NCBI GenBank assembly: GCA_903828565.1
Contig: CAIKMQ010000029.1
Coordinates: forward strand, 29,693 to 93,692
Length of the DNA stretch: 64,000 bases
Direction: 5' to 3'
Source of the DNA: an uncultured Leptolinea sp.
GTDB taxonomy: Bacteria; Chloroflexota; Anaerolineae; Anaerolineales; Anaerolineaceae
Both the position numbers and the translations under genes were made by a program. The notes beneath the pieces are model-generated. The model ran no database searches. It worked only from the letters and a program-made list of their open reading frames with translations, and was not told where the DNA came from. This document shows, in pieces, positions 15,866 to 24,011 of the stretch (position 1 is the stretch's first letter; every line of letters starts with the position of its first letter).

Positions 15866-16774
15866 TTATTGTATTATAAACAACGTGGCTACACCGGCAA
15901 TCGTAATAAATGTCCCCAGGATCGCCTGCCAACCGAACTTCTCATGAAAGAAGAAATAACCGACAGGCATCATAATGACGGGTGGCAGAGCCATCAGGGT
16001 GGATGCTATACCTAGTTTTACGTATTGGACAGCCAGAAGCGATAATGATACACCCACGACCGGACCGAAGATCGAGCCAAAGAATACCAGCGCTGTGATC
16101 CGGGGGTTCTGGCAGGCAGTGACCAGTGTTGTCTTTGCTTTCTTCTGAAGAACTGCAAGCAGCCACAGGGCAATAAAGGCAGCGATCATGCGGATCAATG
16201 TGCCGGCAAACGGGGGGAATCCATCTACCATTCCCTGGCGTGAAAGAACAAGCCCGCCTGCCTGGCCTATAGCAGCAAGCACTCCATAGATGACCCCAAG
16301 CAGGACCTTGCGGGGGTGAATATCAATATCGGAGGTTGCCCGTTTGGCAAAGATTACCCAACTGATACCGCCCAACGCTAAAAGCATTCCGATCAATTGA
16401 ATAAGGCTGAGAGTTTCACCAAGGAAGAGCCAGGCAATGAGCGTAGAAAAGACAGGTGACAGGCTCAGCAAAAGCAAGCCCATACGAGCGCCGATCAGGC
16501 TGTAAGCTTGAAACAGGAAGGCATCACCCACTGCCAGACCAACGAAACCTGACAGGGATAACCAGATCCATCGGTCGGGACTTGCTTGAAGTGGGATCGG
16601 CTCTCCGTAAAAGATCCAGTTGATGGCTACCAACATGAGGATTGCGACCAGGAGGCGCAGGCGATTGACGACCTGTGCACCGATTTTGTTTCCGCTATAT
16701 GTGTAAGCAGTTGCGCTGATAGTCCAGCAGAGTGATGTAAATAGGGCGGCGATTTCCCCAGTATATGGGAGCAT
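15866..16774 (-). CDS. EamA/DMT-family permease
   Basis: This protein of about 302 residues has ten hydrophobic helices arranged as two EamA repeats (residues about 1-140 and 150-300). Repeat starts are seen at GEIAALFTSLCWTISATAY and LLGVIYGVLAAIGQAGGLVL. Members of the drug/metabolite transporter superfamily export metabolites or drugs across the inner membrane. The substrate is not predictable. The chosen ATG at 16774 has AAAAGGAA 7 nt upstream. The 11-residue longer version lacks a ribosome site. It is followed by the NarL-type regulator on the same strand. Confidence 0.88.
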   Translation of the reverse strand: MLPYTGEIAALFTSLCWTISATAYTYSGNKIGAQVVNRLRLLVAILMLVAINWIFYGEPIPLQASPDRWIWLSLSGFVGLAVGDAFLFQAYSLIGARMGLLLLSLSPVFSTLIAWLFLGETLSLIQLIGMLLALGGISWVIFAKRATSDIDIHPRKVLLGVIYGVLAAIGQAGGLVLSRQGMVDGFPPFAGTLIRMIAAFIALWLLAVLQKKAKTTLVTACQNPRITALVFFGSIFGPVVGVSLSLLAVQYVKLGIASTLMALPPVIMMPVGYFFFHEKFGWQAILGTFITIAGVATLFIIQ

Positions 16775-16866
16775 TATGTATTCCTTTTCAGAAAAATAAA
16801 TTACCACAGATAACAGTGAATGAGACGATGTAGGTCTGACTTAACCATGATGAATCCTGGCGGGTG

Positions 16867-17487
16867 TCATTTCTGAATGGAGGAGACAGGTTGGCGCAAG
16901 ATGGTCTTTAACTTTTCCGGCGAGGATTTTCGTGGGTCACCCAGGTAGATCTCATGATGTTTTCCCCGGGGAGTGTAACCTTGTGATTGGATCTCCGAAT
17001 GAAGGAATTGGATGGTGGGAGGTTCTGCGGCATAAGGTCCAATGTGCATGATCTGGAAGCACTCCCCCTCCTCCAGCCAGGATGTATATACTTGTTCCAT
17101 CTGCGGGATGGATTTCTTCCGCATCAATTCCGATCCAAAGGTTTGGATCAATGGCTCGGGAATAAATTCAGGGATGCTCAGCATCATGGTCCAGAGCCAA
17201 TTCTCCCGCTGCTCCATGGAAAAAGAACCTGCAGGTTCCGTCCACCATAATCCTTCGATCGCCAGCAAGTTGTAATCTATATTTTCCTGTTTTTTGTAAT
17301 GGAATTTCAACCCGTACGCCAGACCGTACAGGGCAGCGAAGGAGCCGTGGTATTCTTCTGAATGATTGGGGTCACCTTTGCCGTCAAGCATCAGGTAACG
17401 CATTGGCGGTACTTTTACCAGCTCAACCTTTCCAGGCTTTGGGGTAAGCAGGTCCCGGTTGGCAGCACGATAATCTATTGTTTGCAT
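16867..17487 (-). CDS. GyrI-like small-molecule-binding domain protein
   Basis: This 206-residue cytosolic protein has the GyrI-like/SOUL-type ligand-binding fold and no HTH, so it is a stand-alone effector-binding protein. Family marks are PPMRYLMLDGKGDPN near residue 27, IEGLWWTEPAG and the C-terminal HHEIYLGDPRKSSPEKLKTI. Relatives bind hydrophobic cations, and some have hydrolase activity on xenobiotics. GGAGG precedes the ATG. The divergent CBS-protein gene shares its upstream region. Function in this organism is unknown. Confidence 0.82.
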   Translation of the reverse strand: MQTIDYRAANRDLLTPKPGKVELVKVPPMRYLMLDGKGDPNHSEEYHGSFAALYGLAYGLKFHYKKQENIDYNLLAIEGLWWTEPAGSFSMEQRENWLWTMMLSIPEFIPEPLIQTFGSELMRKKSIPQMEQVYTSWLEEGECFQIMHIGPYAAEPPTIQFLHSEIQSQGYTPRGKHHEIYLGDPRKSSPEKLKTILRQPVSSIQK

Positions 17488-17579
17488 GATCTTCCTCCAA
17501 CGATGGACTTGCGTAATCCATATTACTTCTATCAGTACATGCCAATTGGCTATCTATATTAATATATAACCTATTACTA

Positions 17580-17609
17580 TTGTAATCATTTTAGATTTCT
17601 CCATATAAT
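17580..17609 (+). promoter_or_regulatory. Promoter of the CBS-pair gene
   Basis: TTGTAA and TATAAT are separated by 18 nt, followed 18 nt later by the ribosome site GCAGGAGG and the ATG. The surrounding 17,500-17,610 stretch is AT-rich and otherwise shows nothing coding. Confidence 0.65.
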
Positions 17610-17637
17610 TATATATCTCAATCCGCAGGAGGATTAA

Positions 17638-18081
17638 ATGGCGATCGTAAAACATCTATTGGATATCAAAGGCCAGGTGGTTTGGTCTGTCGCTCCGAAT
17701 GCAAAAGCGCTTGAGGCGCTTAAACTAATGGCTGATAAAGATATTGGTGCACTGGTAGTGTTGGATGGCGATAAGTTAGTAGGGATCCTCTCGGAAAGGG
17801 ATATTGCCAGACGCATGGCGAAAACCGGCGGTTATGATGTAAATTCTCCGGTGAAGGATGTCATGATCAGCACTGTATTCACCAAAAGCCTGGATGCTAC
17901 TATGGGCGAATGCATGAAGGTGATGACAGAGAAACATATCCGTCATTTACCCATTGTTGAAAATGGTAAGGTTATTGGGATGATCACCATTGGTGATATT
18001 GTCAAAGAGATCATTGCCACACAGGAATCGACGATAAAAAGCCTGGAGAATTTCATTACCGGACAATCGTTCGAATTATAA
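17638..18081 (+). CDS. CBS-domain-pair protein
   Basis: This 147-residue protein is made of two CBS motifs and nothing else. CBS1 is at about residues 12-65 (ALEALKLMADKDIGALVVLD, GILSERDIARRM) and CBS2 at about residues 78-135 (MGECMKVMTEKHIRHLPIVE, GMITIGDIVKEII). Such pairs bind adenine nucleotides (AMP, ATP, SAM) and work as energy-state sensors, often on a partner protein. A strong AGGAGG site precedes the ATG. It has its own promoter and terminator, so it is probably monocistronic. No partner is evident nearby. Confidence 0.93.
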   Translation: MAIVKHLLDIKGQVVWSVAPNAKALEALKLMADKDIGALVVLDGDKLVGILSERDIARRMAKTGGYDVNSPVKDVMISTVFTKSLDATMGECMKVMTEKHIRHLPIVENGKVIGMITIGDIVKEIIATQESTIKSLENFITGQSFEL

Positions 18082-18087
18082 GTTGTG

Positions 18088-18118
18088 TTAGCGCCCTGGA
18101 AAGTAGCCAGGGCGCTAA
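18088..18118. terminator. Hairpin terminator between the CBS gene and the MFS gene
   Basis: A 12-bp perfect stem (TTAGCGCCCTGG and complement) with a 7-nt loop lies between the convergent genes. T-tracts are weak on both sides (ATTATTT on plus), so termination efficiency is uncertain. Confidence 0.65.
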
Positions 18119-18122
18119 TTAT

Positions 18123-19406
18123 TTAAGGAAGGTCTGGAACTGGTTCAACAGAGACTTGCGGCGGTGGAGCATCCAGCGCCACTACAGACGGGATACTGAT
18201 CATAAAGATCGGTATGATCAGGCAACTGACCCCCCCCAGGATGAACCAGGTTTGGATGCCGAACCGGTCAGATAGTGGGCCGGCTACTGCCAGTGAGAAG
18301 GGGGTCAAGCCGGTAGCCACACTATTAATCACCGTCATAACCCGGCCCTGGTAAGCAGGTTCAACACGGGATTGGATCAGGGCAGACAGCGGGCCATTCG
18401 CCAGTGGATTCATTACACCCAGGATGAACACCCCGGCTACAGCCATCGGGAAGAGTGTTCCGGGTGCAGCGCCTAGTAACAGCGAACCGATTCCCATTCC
18501 ACCGATACCAAGGGCGGAAGTGAGAACTTTTCTTTTGAATCCACCCCAGGCTCCCAAGCCTAAACCACCAACTACAAACCCCATCCCTACTGCAGATTCA
18601 AGGTAACTGAAATTCAAAGCGGTTCCCTTAAAATGGTTTGTGACCAGTAATGGCAGTAAAGAAAATGCCGGATTGATCAGCAGATTGATCGTTACTGCGA
18701 ACAACAAGATTATAAATAGACCTTTCCAGTGATATATGTAGAGAAATCCCTGTTTGATGTCTGAAAACAGAGCGTGTATAGGGTGGTTACTTTGTGTCTC
18801 GCTGACCGGACGCTCAGGGTTGGGAATAGTAACCAAGAAGAGGGGAGCGATAGCCAGCATAGCCGTAATGATATCGATCGAAAGGATCCATTGCAGATCG
18901 ATCGAACTGATTAATAAGGCACCTATCGGTGGTGCAATGATATTCATGGCTCCTGCCAGGGCCTGGTTGATTCCTGACACACGCGCGTAATGTTTTTCTG
19001 GCACGAGCAGGGTGGTGCTGGCGGACATTGCCGGGCTGTGGAAAGTCTGCCCAAGGGAGCGTATGAACATGGCAATATAGATGTGCCAGGGAGCTAAGAC
19101 ACCTAACCAGGCGATCAACACTAACCCGAGTGTCATCAGAGCAACCAACGCATCTGAAAGGATCATGATCCGTTTTCGGTCATTGCGGTCAACAATCGCA
19201 CCGGCAAATGGACCCAGGAAGACCATGGGAAGGAAGGCGACGAGACTGGCAGTTGCAAGGATGGTGGCTGAACCGGTTTTCTGCGTGAGCCACCAAATAA
19301 GAGAAAACTGTACAAGCATGGAACCGAGCATGGAAAATGCCTGCCCGGTCCAGATGAAGATGAACGTCCTGAGCCAGTTGTCTGGTATTTGTGGTTTGTT
19401 AGGCAT
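18123..19406 (-). CDS. MFS transporter (MFS_3, enterobactin/macrolide-exporter-like)
   Basis: This 427-residue protein has twelve predicted helices. The start FIFIWTGQAFSMLGSMLVQF and the loop 2-3 motif GPFAGAIVDRNDRKRIMILS are characteristic of the MFS_3 group, which includes efflux pumps such as MefA-like exporters. It is the last gene of a same-strand run with DUF2089, SHOCT-like and pentapeptide-repeat genes (24 nt after the latter). The run could therefore be a coordinated stress or drug-response unit. A weak AGAG ribosome site suggests coupling with the gene upstream. The substrate is unknown. Confidence 0.88.
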   Translation of the reverse strand: MPNKPQIPDNWLRTFIFIWTGQAFSMLGSMLVQFSLIWWLTQKTGSATILATASLVAFLPMVFLGPFAGAIVDRNDRKRIMILSDALVALMTLGLVLIAWLGVLAPWHIYIAMFIRSLGQTFHSPAMSASTTLLVPEKHYARVSGINQALAGAMNIIAPPIGALLISSIDLQWILSIDIITAMLAIAPLFLVTIPNPERPVSETQSNHPIHALFSDIKQGFLYIYHWKGLFIILLFAVTINLLINPAFSLLPLLVTNHFKGTALNFSYLESAVGMGFVVGGLGLGAWGGFKRKVLTSALGIGGMGIGSLLLGAAPGTLFPMAVAGVFILGVMNPLANGPLSALIQSRVEPAYQGRVMTVINSVATGLTPFSLAVAGPLSDRFGIQTWFILGGVSCLIIPIFMISIPSVVALDAPPPQVSVEPVPDLP

Positions 19407-19429
19407 AACAGATCTCTACTGATTGATCA

Positions 19430-20305
19430 TCACTTACGTAAAATAAGGTGAAGGACGTTCGTTAGATCGACATCTTTCAAATTGGCACCTTCCAGATAGG
19501 CATCTTCGAGATCAGCCCCCGAAAGGTTAGCGCCAAGCAGGTTCACATCTTCCATATCCGCGTCTTTAAGGATGGCGGATTGGAGATTGGCACCGATCAA
19601 ATTAGCATCATTCAGCTTAGCTGATGTCAGGTTAGCCTCAGCAAGGTTAGCTCCGACCAGGTTGACTTCCGTGAGAGTAGCACTGAGAAGGTTGGCTCTT
19701 TTCAAGTTGCAGCCGGTCAATACTGCATCAGTCAGTTTAACTCCCATCATGTTTGCTTCTTCCAGATTCGCGCCTGTCATATTCGTGTCAGTCAGGTTTG
19801 CGCAGGTAAGATTGGCATACCTGAGGTTGGCACCAGTCAAATTGACATCTAGCAGGGTGGCACCCATCAGATTTACGGTTTCCAGATTTGCACCAAATAG
19901 ATTGGCGTCGGTCAGATCGGTTCCCATCAGGGTACACCCATTGAGGTTCGCAACATCCAAGTTCGCATCTACCAGCTTTGCACCCGTCAGTTTAGCGTGG
20001 GAAAGATTCGCAGCTCGCAGGTTGGCATCCGTGAGATCAGCACCCGAAAGGCGGGCGTGTTCCAGGTTCGCTTCGTCCAAATTTGCACTATCAAGAATCG
20101 CATCTGTGAGATTGGCATTCTTCAGATTTGCCTTCTTCAGGTTGGCATCAGAAAAGATGGCATCCCGCAGATTGGCATTTTCCAGTTGGATACCATGCAA
20201 GTCGTGACTGGCAAGATTAAGCCTTTCACCACCTTCTTGCTTCTGAAGGTAGAGGGCATGTTTTTCAAGCAGGGGAGTGAGATCTTCTAGCGTCATGCGT
20301 TTCAT
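19430..20305 (-). CDS. Pentapeptide-repeat protein
   Basis: This 291-residue protein consists, after a short N-terminal segment, of about 50 uninterrupted A(N/D)LxX pentapeptides (residues about 30-285; for example DANLKKANLKNANLTDA). It predicts a right-handed quadrilateral beta-helix. Some family members (Qnr, MfpA) mimic DNA and protect gyrase from quinolones. Most have no known role. No Cys pairs or membrane segments interrupt the helix. GAAGGAG precedes the ATG. The neighbouring MFS exporter makes a protective role plausible but unproven. The long antisense open frame here is a by-product of the repeat. Confidence 0.92.
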   Translation of the reverse strand: MKRMTLEDLTPLLEKHALYLQKQEGGERLNLASHDLHGIQLENANLRDAIFSDANLKKANLKNANLTDAILDSANLDEANLEHARLSGADLTDANLRAANLSHAKLTGAKLVDANLDVANLNGCTLMGTDLTDANLFGANLETVNLMGATLLDVNLTGANLRYANLTCANLTDTNMTGANLEEANMMGVKLTDAVLTGCNLKRANLLSATLTEVNLVGANLAEANLTSAKLNDANLIGANLQSAILKDADMEDVNLLGANLSGADLEDAYLEGANLKDVDLTNVLHLILRK

Positions 20306-20341
20306 CGTATTAACTCCTTCATGTTTATCCGGTTATTTAGC

Positions 20342-20734
20342 TCATTCAATGAAGATCTCTACATGTTCCTGATCTTCTTCATCGAACACGTCTACCAATA
20401 AGCCCGTTTCTCCCTTGCGCAGGGCTTCATTGATGGCATTGATGTCGATACCTTCCATCTCAGGAGAAAAGCGCGCACCCATTTTCAATCCGGCTCCAAC
20501 CAAGCTGAGCGGCAGACGAATATTGGTACGCAATTTACCGCTGACCGAATCGGTGATCTTAACCCGAAACCAACGACCTGGCTCACCGCTGCGAAAAGGT
20601 GGATTGATATCTGTGGGTTGCTCCTTTTTGGGTTGCGCACCCAGTGCATCCAGCAAGGTTATTGCTTCTTCAGCTGTGATCTTGCCTTCCTGCACCATCT
20701 TCATGATCTTAAGTTTCTCGTTATCAGTTGGCAT
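20342..20734 (-). CDS. SHOCT-like / LiaX-YvlB-type N-terminal domain protein
   Basis: This protein of about 130 residues has an N-terminal helical hairpin of the SHOCT-like type (MKMVQEGKITAEEAITLLDA) found in YvlB/LiaX-related envelope-stress proteins. Its C-terminal part (residues about 55-130) is like the first part of the adhesin-type DUF4097 region, with FRVKITDSVSGKLRTNIRLP. AAGGAGG lies 8 nt before the ATG at 20734. It follows the DUF2089 gene by 22 nt, a pairing seen in several Gram-positive and Chloroflexota genomes. It probably senses or transmits envelope stress; this is inference. Confidence 0.75.
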   Translation of the reverse strand: MPTDNEKLKIMKMVQEGKITAEEAITLLDALGAQPKKEQPTDINPPFRSGEPGRWFRVKITDSVSGKLRTNIRLPLSLVGAGLKMGARFSPEMEGIDINAINEALRKGETGLLVDVFDEEDQEHVEIFIE

Positions 20735-20756
20735 GTGATGTACCTCCTTATACTGT

Positions 20757-21149
20757 TTAGCTTTCTCCGGCAAGTAATTTTCGGGCATCTTCGTAAGTGA
20801 TCCTGCCTTCGCTCATATCATCCAGGATCCGTTCGCGTTCTTCAGTGCTTAATCGAACCGTAGGCGGTTCCTCCTTGCCGGGTTCAAACCCAAGCGCCCT
20901 CAGCAATTCCACCAGACGATTGCGCAGGGTGGGATAAGAGATCTTCAACTCATCTTCCATGCGGTTGAAACGCCCTTCACATTTTATGAAGGTTAATGCA
21001 AAGGCAGCCTGTTCGGGAGAGAGCCTATTGAAAGGCCCGCTAATGGGGGGGAAACTTCCTTCGATCGATGTTGAGCAGTTATCACATGCCAGGCGGGTGA
21101 CGGTAAGGTCATGATCACAGACCGGGCAACGGGTCAATTGAGTCTTCAT
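20757..21149 (-). CDS. DUF2089-domain protein, putative zinc-ribbon DNA-binding regulator
   Basis: This 130-residue protein has an N-terminal zinc ribbon (CPVC at about residues 8-11, then CDNC at about 23-26). A helix-turn-helix-like core follows (FIKCEGRFNRMEDELKISYP and TLRNRLVELLRALG). The C-terminal helical hairpin (ERERILDDMSEGRITYEDAR) resembles the SHOCT-like element of the next gene. DUF2089 proteins are thought to be transcription regulators. TTGGAGG precedes the ATG. The upstream promoter is flanked by ATCAAT/ATTGAT palindromes that could be its own operator. Confidence 0.85.
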   Translation of the reverse strand: MKTQLTRCPVCDHDLTVTRLACDNCSTSIEGSFPPISGPFNRLSPEQAAFALTFIKCEGRFNRMEDELKISYPTLRNRLVELLRALGFEPGKEEPPTVRLSTEERERILDDMSEGRITYEDARKLLAGES

Positions 21150-21177
21150 TCAACCTCCAACATTCAATGTTAAAGTC

Positions 21178-21205
21178 ATTATACAGAAAAATAAAGAATA
21201 GTCAA
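21178..21205 (-). promoter_or_regulatory. Promoter of the DUF2089 operon
   Basis: On the minus strand TTGACT (21205-21200) and TATAAT (21183-21178) are separated by 16 nt, 29 nt before the DUF2089 ATG. Confidence 0.75.
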
Positions 21206-21221
21206 TAGAAAAATCAATAAT

Positions 21222-21239
21222 ATCAATAACAACATTGAT
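21222..21239. promoter_or_regulatory. Palindrome upstream of the DUF2089 promoter, candidate operator
   Basis: ATCAAT-AACAAC-ATTGAT is a perfect 6-bp inverted repeat. Another ATCAAT copy lies at 21213-21218, closer to the -35 box. The 21,150-21,400 gap is AT-rich and contains no other recognisable feature. Confidence 0.4.
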
Positions 21240-21401
21240 AATAATGATGTGTTCAGCGGAATACCCAAAGCGTATTCTATGACCTGGCTCACTTATTTAT
21301 GGGCTTCGGTTTTGTGAATATTTATGTACGGTGTGTGAGTTTTATGCTGAATTATTCCGCAAACATTTCGCGGTTGAAAGATACTTACTATGAGTAGTAG
21401 A

Positions 21402-23714
21402 TCACGAGCTTTCAGTGGGGCAGAATGCCGGCAGCTGGTGTTGACCGATACGGTGGAATGTTGGCAGTAACATTTCAATCGGCCTCTCGCGGCCAAAGAG
21501 CCAATCTGCCATGCTACGTTCACTGAATTGCAACGGTTGCAGCAGGGTAAAAGCTGCCCGCAGAAAAAGCACCTGGTAGCGTTCCAGGTTCAGGCATCGC
21601 GGGTCAAACTCATCGGGCAGATCCCACGCACACACGCCAGGCTCCCCGAGAGTGAACAGAAAGCGCACTTTTTGCCCGGGACGCAGTGATTTTCCGCTGG
21701 CTTCCAGCTGGGTGAGCGCGGCCGCGGTGGGCGTATTGGGTGTTTTGTAGTCACTGAGCTTGCGGCTCAGTTTCATTGTCACCAGATATTCCTCTATCGG
21801 CAGGGCGCGTTGCCGGATGAGCGCTAATCGCCTGAGGAGGAATGTCCGCATCTGCGGCAGCAGGGTGGGCAGTTCTTCAGCGCTGGCGGCAGCGGACATC
21901 AGCTTGAGCAGTTCCATTTGCGTGCCGGCAATGCAAGCTGGGGTATCCCCGCGCCTGGCTTCGATGCCGCGTACCTTAATGGTGCCATCCTGGAAGACGC
22001 CAAAATATCGGTTTGGCACAGGAATGCGGGTATCACGGCGCGATGGCAGAAATGCCACCCAACGGAAGACTCCGTCCAGAGAAATGGGCATACCTGTGCG
22101 GTGAGATACTTCATCCAAGATAGGCTGGAAGTCCTGCACCGTTCTCATTCCGGGTTTCTTAACCCACAACCCATCCACGTACATGTGCAGCACCTCGAAC
22201 CCCAGATCTTCAGCGGTTTCCTTGGCGGCCAGCAGCATCTCACGGCCGTAGGCTGTGACAGCCTGGTGTGCTTCTATGCGTCCGAAGCGCGCATTCTTGT
22301 ACCCCAGGTAGCCGAAGCAGGTAACCAGCAGCCACTTGTGGGCGGAAACGCACATCTGATAACGCCGCTTACGTGGATCCCATGCCGGCAGTTCCAGCAG
22401 CTGCTCTTTGAAGGTAATCCGTTTACGCAGCAGCGGCTGCAGTGTCAGGGGTACCAGGCCGGGCGTGCTGCGGTCGATCGTCATGCCAAGTTCGGGCACT
22501 TCTTCAGCGCCGGGCGCGCGGGTGCCTACTGTTTCCGGGGAAATATTGAAGTGCACCATTACGCTGGGGTACAGGGAGATAAAATCGATCTCCCCTACGT
22601 GGCTGTGCAGGCCGACGGTGGGCTGATAGACCAGGCCGCCCTGGTCGCCGTAGAACAGATCCATGGCACTACGTGGATCTTCAGCCTTTTGTTTATGCCA
22701 GGGAACCAACACATTCATGCGCAATGCCGTGGTCATTTGCATGGCGGAAATGCCGGAACCGGGCGAGACGCGGGCACACATCTGCAATGGCAGACCGGTG
22801 ACGCGTCCCAATTCAAGCACGCCATCCAGCCCGTAATCCCCCCAGAGCATGGCGTTGCAACGGTCGATATGCAGCCGGCCGAACAGGTGTATCTGTTCAC
22901 CCCGGTGAATGACCTGTCCATAAGAGAAATACACCCGCTCCCCGCGGCGAGCCACACCGTGTCCTGGTTCACGGTTCAACGACAGGGGAACTTTCCACTT
23001 TTCTGAAAGCTGCAGCAGGTGGTCGATCAGCCAGGTATCTCCCCAGTTGGTCAACAGAATATCCGGATCATACGACTGCAGGATGGCAGCGATATTGATG
23101 ATGAAAGGCCTTTCGGGTTGCAGGGGAATACGGCCCGTGTGTTTATCATGCCGAATGAGAAGTTCACGCGGCTGACTGTGGGCAGGCGGAACATCCGGTT
23201 CCAGCGAGAGGATGCGCAGCGGGGGCGGCGGCGGGTCGAGTTCCCAGGGAGTATCCAGTGCCTGAATGGATTGGATGACACCATTTCCATCAGCGGCAAT
23301 GCTGCAGTAAGCCAGCGGGAAAATTCCCGTGCTGGCCTGGTAACGCAGGGAAAGCTGGATGTCAGCGTCATAGAAGGTGATGTCTGGAAAGGCGCGGCTG
23401 ATGTACTGGAACAACAACGGCTGGCGGGAAGTTTCAGCTACTTCTATGGCCAACACGGGTATCTCGGCGTTGATGAACAGATCCCGCCGGCGTGTTTCGT
23501 ATAGCCGTGGGGGCAGCGGCTGGCGCAAAAGTTCGCGGCGCAGTGTTTGTAGGCGCGATGGGTTGGCTGCGGCGTAAAAGGTTACCGGGAAGGGTTGGGT
23601 GAACCGAAGGCGTTTGCCATCTTCGGTAAGGAACCACAGAGCTACACCCTGGCGCGGCGTTTCGAAGATATCCAGCACCCAACCCATGCAGCGGATGCCA
23701 GCAGTTACGCTCAT
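21402..23714 (-). CDS. Divergent family B DNA polymerase (PolB2-like)
   Basis: This 770-residue protein is a full-length family B polymerase with altered motifs. Motif A is intact (EIDFISLYPS, Asp377). Motif B keeps Lys460 and Gly468, but Asn and Tyr are replaced (Val464, Phe467). Motif C DTDS is YVDG (512-515), losing the first Asp but keeping the second (Asp514). In RB69 polymerase the residues equivalent to Asp377 and Asp514 are the essential metal ligands, so activity is possible. The exonuclease motifs are degenerate (LEPD at 171-174 in place of DIE). It overlaps the small helical gene by ATGA and is the last gene of a LexA-box operon. It resembles the PolB2 group once described as inactivated. 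Confidence 0.85.
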   Translation of the reverse strand: MSVTAGIRCMGWVLDIFETPRQGVALWFLTEDGKRLRFTQPFPVTFYAAANPSRLQTLRRELLRQPLPPRLYETRRRDLFINAEIPVLAIEVAETSRQPLLFQYISRAFPDITFYDADIQLSLRYQASTGIFPLAYCSIAADGNGVIQSIQALDTPWELDPPPPPLRILSLEPDVPPAHSQPRELLIRHDKHTGRIPLQPERPFIINIAAILQSYDPDILLTNWGDTWLIDHLLQLSEKWKVPLSLNREPGHGVARRGERVYFSYGQVIHRGEQIHLFGRLHIDRCNAMLWGDYGLDGVLELGRVTGLPLQMCARVSPGSGISAMQMTTALRMNVLVPWHKQKAEDPRSAMDLFYGDQGGLVYQPTVGLHSHVGEIDFISLYPSVMVHFNISPETVGTRAPGAEEVPELGMTIDRSTPGLVPLTLQPLLRKRITFKEQLLELPAWDPRKRRYQMCVSAHKWLLVTCFGYLGYKNARFGRIEAHQAVTAYGREMLLAAKETAEDLGFEVLHMYVDGLWVKKPGMRTVQDFQPILDEVSHRTGMPISLDGVFRWVAFLPSRRDTRIPVPNRYFGVFQDGTIKVRGIEARRGDTPACIAGTQMELLKLMSAAASAEELPTLLPQMRTFLLRRLALIRQRALPIEEYLVTMKLSRKLSDYKTPNTPTAAALTQLEASGKSLRPGQKVRFLFTLGEPGVCAWDLPDEFDPRCLNLERYQVLFLRAAFTLLQPLQFSERSMADWLFGRERPIEMLLPTFHRIGQHQLPAFCPTESS

Positions 23715-24004
23715 TTGAGAGTTTCTTCCGCTGTAGGTAGCGGGGATGTTGCAAACTGCATTTCTTCGACCACTTGCCGCAGACGCAGCAGTTCTTTGTG
23801 TTCTTCTAGAAGCATGGCAAGCAGGAAGGTCTCAAAAGGCAGCGCATGGGATGCATAGGCGGCAGCCGCCAGGTGCTGTTGCGCAGCGGCAAACAGGTCA
23901 TCTAATGCAAGCTGGTCTTTGCGGCGTAATGCGCGCCTGAAGCGCGCAAAAGCTTCCTGCTCACCTAAAAACTCCTGGGTAATGGATGGAAGTGTGCGTC
24001 CCAT
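23711..24004 (-). CDS. Small helical protein of the PolB2 cassette
   Basis: This 97-residue protein is predicted all-helical and begins MGRTLPSITQEFLGEQEAF. It has a basic patch (FRRALRRKDQ, about residues 20-30), an Ala-rich middle and an amphipathic C-terminal helix (LLEEHKELLRLRQVVEEM). I do not recognise a family. AAGGAA precedes the ATG at 24004. It starts 7 nt after the RecA-fold gene and overlaps the polymerase start by 4 nt, so it is surely made with both. It may be a subunit or adaptor linking the two. The longer upstream frame reads through the neighbouring gene and is rejected. Confidence 0.75.
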   Translation of the reverse strand: MGRTLPSITQEFLGEQEAFARFRRALRRKDQLALDDLFAAAQQHLAAAAYASHALPFETFLLAMLLEEHKELLRLRQVVEEMQFATSPLPTAEETLK

Positions 24005-24011
24005 GGGTTCC

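Noticed and set aside
19572..20207. Repetitive 211-codon frame on the plus strand (RLA-rich)
   Set aside because: It is the complement of the pentapeptide repeats on the minus strand. The repetition explains the lack of stops.
21918..23006. Open frame of 362 codons antisense to the PolB2-like gene
   Set aside because: It has no ribosome site or family similarity and is a shadow of the GC-rich polymerase gene on the other strand.
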